The position numbers and the translations under genes were made by a program. The notes beneath the pieces were generated by a model. The model was not told the origin of the DNA and ran no database searches. It saw only the letters and a list, made by a program, of their open reading frames with translations. From JBFKUL01 sp041635755 (GTDB lineage: Bacteria; Pseudomonadota; Gammaproteobacteria; Burkholderiales; SG8-39): a stretch of DNA of 6,660 bases. Below are positions 6,501 through 6,660 of this stretch, one piece after another (positions within the stretch are counted from its first letter, which is position 1; each line of letters opens with the position of its first letter). The stretch lies in contig JBFKUL010000162.1 in the NCBI GenBank assembly GCA_041635755.1, positions 1 to 6,660 of the forward strand, given 5' to 3'.

Positions 6501-6509
6501 AGTTTACCA
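6501..6509 (-). promoter_or_regulatory. Possible extended -10 promoter for the pcm-rhodanese-tolC operon
   Basis: On the minus strand TGG-TAAACT has the TGn extension and 4 of 6 bases of the -10 consensus, about 35 bases ahead of the ATG at 6466. A TTGCCC lies upstream but only 14 bases away, too close for a normal -35. This is the best candidate in the gap, but a weak one. Confidence 0.3.
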
Positions 6510-6526
6510 AAGCGACCTCCGGGCAA

Positions 6527-6542
6527 CTGCCGGCCGCGGCAG
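6527..6542. repeat. Perfect GC-rich hairpin in the divergent gap
   Basis: CTGCCG (6527-6532) and CGGCAG (6537-6542) pair perfectly across a 4-base GCCG loop. It sits between the two candidate divergent promoters and 13 bases upstream of the rightward -35 box. No T run follows on either strand, so a terminator is unlikely. It could be an operator or chance pairing in GC-rich DNA. Confidence 0.4.
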
Positions 6543-6555
6543 GTTTCACGGGTTC

Positions 6556-6584
6556 TTGTCAGGCGGGACGCTTTGCAGTAGCTT
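6556..6584 (+). promoter_or_regulatory. Sigma-70-type promoter for the riboswitch-controlled gene
   Basis: TTGTCA (6556-6561, 5 of 6 to TTGACA) and TAGCTT (6579-6584, 3 of 6 to TATAAT) are separated by exactly 17 bases. The predicted transcript start near 6591 lies just before the TPP aptamer begins, which independently supports the call because the riboswitch needs an upstream promoter on this strand. Confidence 0.55.
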
Positions 6585-6593
6585 GCAGACTGC

Positions 6594-6660
6594 ACGCAGG
6601 GGTCCTGGCGCAGATCGCGACTGGGTGAGAGATACCCTCGGAACCTGACGCGGGTAATGC
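6594..6660 (+). ncRNA. TPP (THI element) riboswitch, 3' part beyond the window
   Basis: The segment has the thiamin pyrophosphate aptamer core in order: GGGGT (6599-6603) pairing with ACCC (6634-6637) as P2, a P3 arm with an apical GCG/CGC pairing (6608-6610 with 6616-6618), the pyrimidine-sensing UGAGA (6626-6630), and GAACCTGA (6641-6648) followed by CGCGGGTAATGC at the edge, the start of P4/P5 with the diphosphate-binding side. The second P5 strand, the GGGA motif and the closing P1 strand would lie beyond 6660. When TPP is bound, such elements shut down expression of the downstream gene. In proteobacteria this is most often thiC, which I infer lies to the right on the plus strand. The base before UGAGA is G rather than the usual C. 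Upstream on the left the DNA is divergent, so pcm is not controlled by it. Confidence 0.93.

Noticed and set aside
5627..6502. Plus-strand frame (291 codons) antisense to the rhodanese and pcm-like genes
   Set aside because: It crosses two intact minus-strand genes and their gap, and shows no motif of its own.
6467..6595. 43-residue extension of the pcm-like protein
   Set aside because: The extension is Arg/Gly-rich and unlike the family, whose members begin at MNFEQARFNMVEQQIR. It also spans promoter candidates and the hairpin.

Overview
The window is GC-rich and densely coded. Its gene families and their order (waaC-waaA converging on tolC, a rhodanese and a pcm-like gene, with a TPP riboswitch beyond) fit the chromosome of a betaproteobacterium. 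This placement is inferred from protein similarity and gene order remembered from that class; no search was run. I see no insertion sequence, phage gene, tRNA, rRNA or CRISPR array.

Layout. Positions 50-1830, minus strand: two translationally overlapping genes, a family 2 glycosyltransferase of the lipopolysaccharide (LPS) core type and a UDP-glucuronate 4-epimerase-like sugar-nucleotide enzyme. Positions 1831-1907: a short divergent control region with two mirror-image TAGAAT boxes. Positions 1908-4108, plus strand: waaC (heptosyltransferase I) and waaA (Kdo transferase), overlapping at the stop/start junction. Positions 4131-6466, minus strand, converging on waaA across only 22 bases: pcm-like methyltransferase, single-domain rhodanese and a TolC-type outer-membrane channel, in that transcription order. 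Positions 6467-6660: a second divergent control region, with a plausible promoter firing rightwards into a TPP riboswitch that the window edge cuts off. The next gene to the right is therefore expected to be a thiamin gene, most likely thiC.

How the genes work together. The left two thirds is an envelope module. WaaA adds Kdo to lipid A precursor, WaaC adds the first heptose, and the glycosyltransferase and epimerase probably supply later core or surface sugars. TolC is also an envelope protein, serving as the outer-membrane exit duct for efflux pumps or type I secretion. The pcm-like and rhodanese genes have no obvious functional tie to TolC, but their spacing (7 and 10 bases) suggests one operon.

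Assessment: most of the window is ordinary housekeeping DNA. The points most worth a second look are the truncated riboswitch with its GGUGAGA variant, the pcm-like protein that lacks the usual substrate-loop motif of true isoaspartyl methyltransferases, and the palindromic divergent promoter region between the glycosyltransferase and waaC. I did not find evidence for a new multi-gene system.
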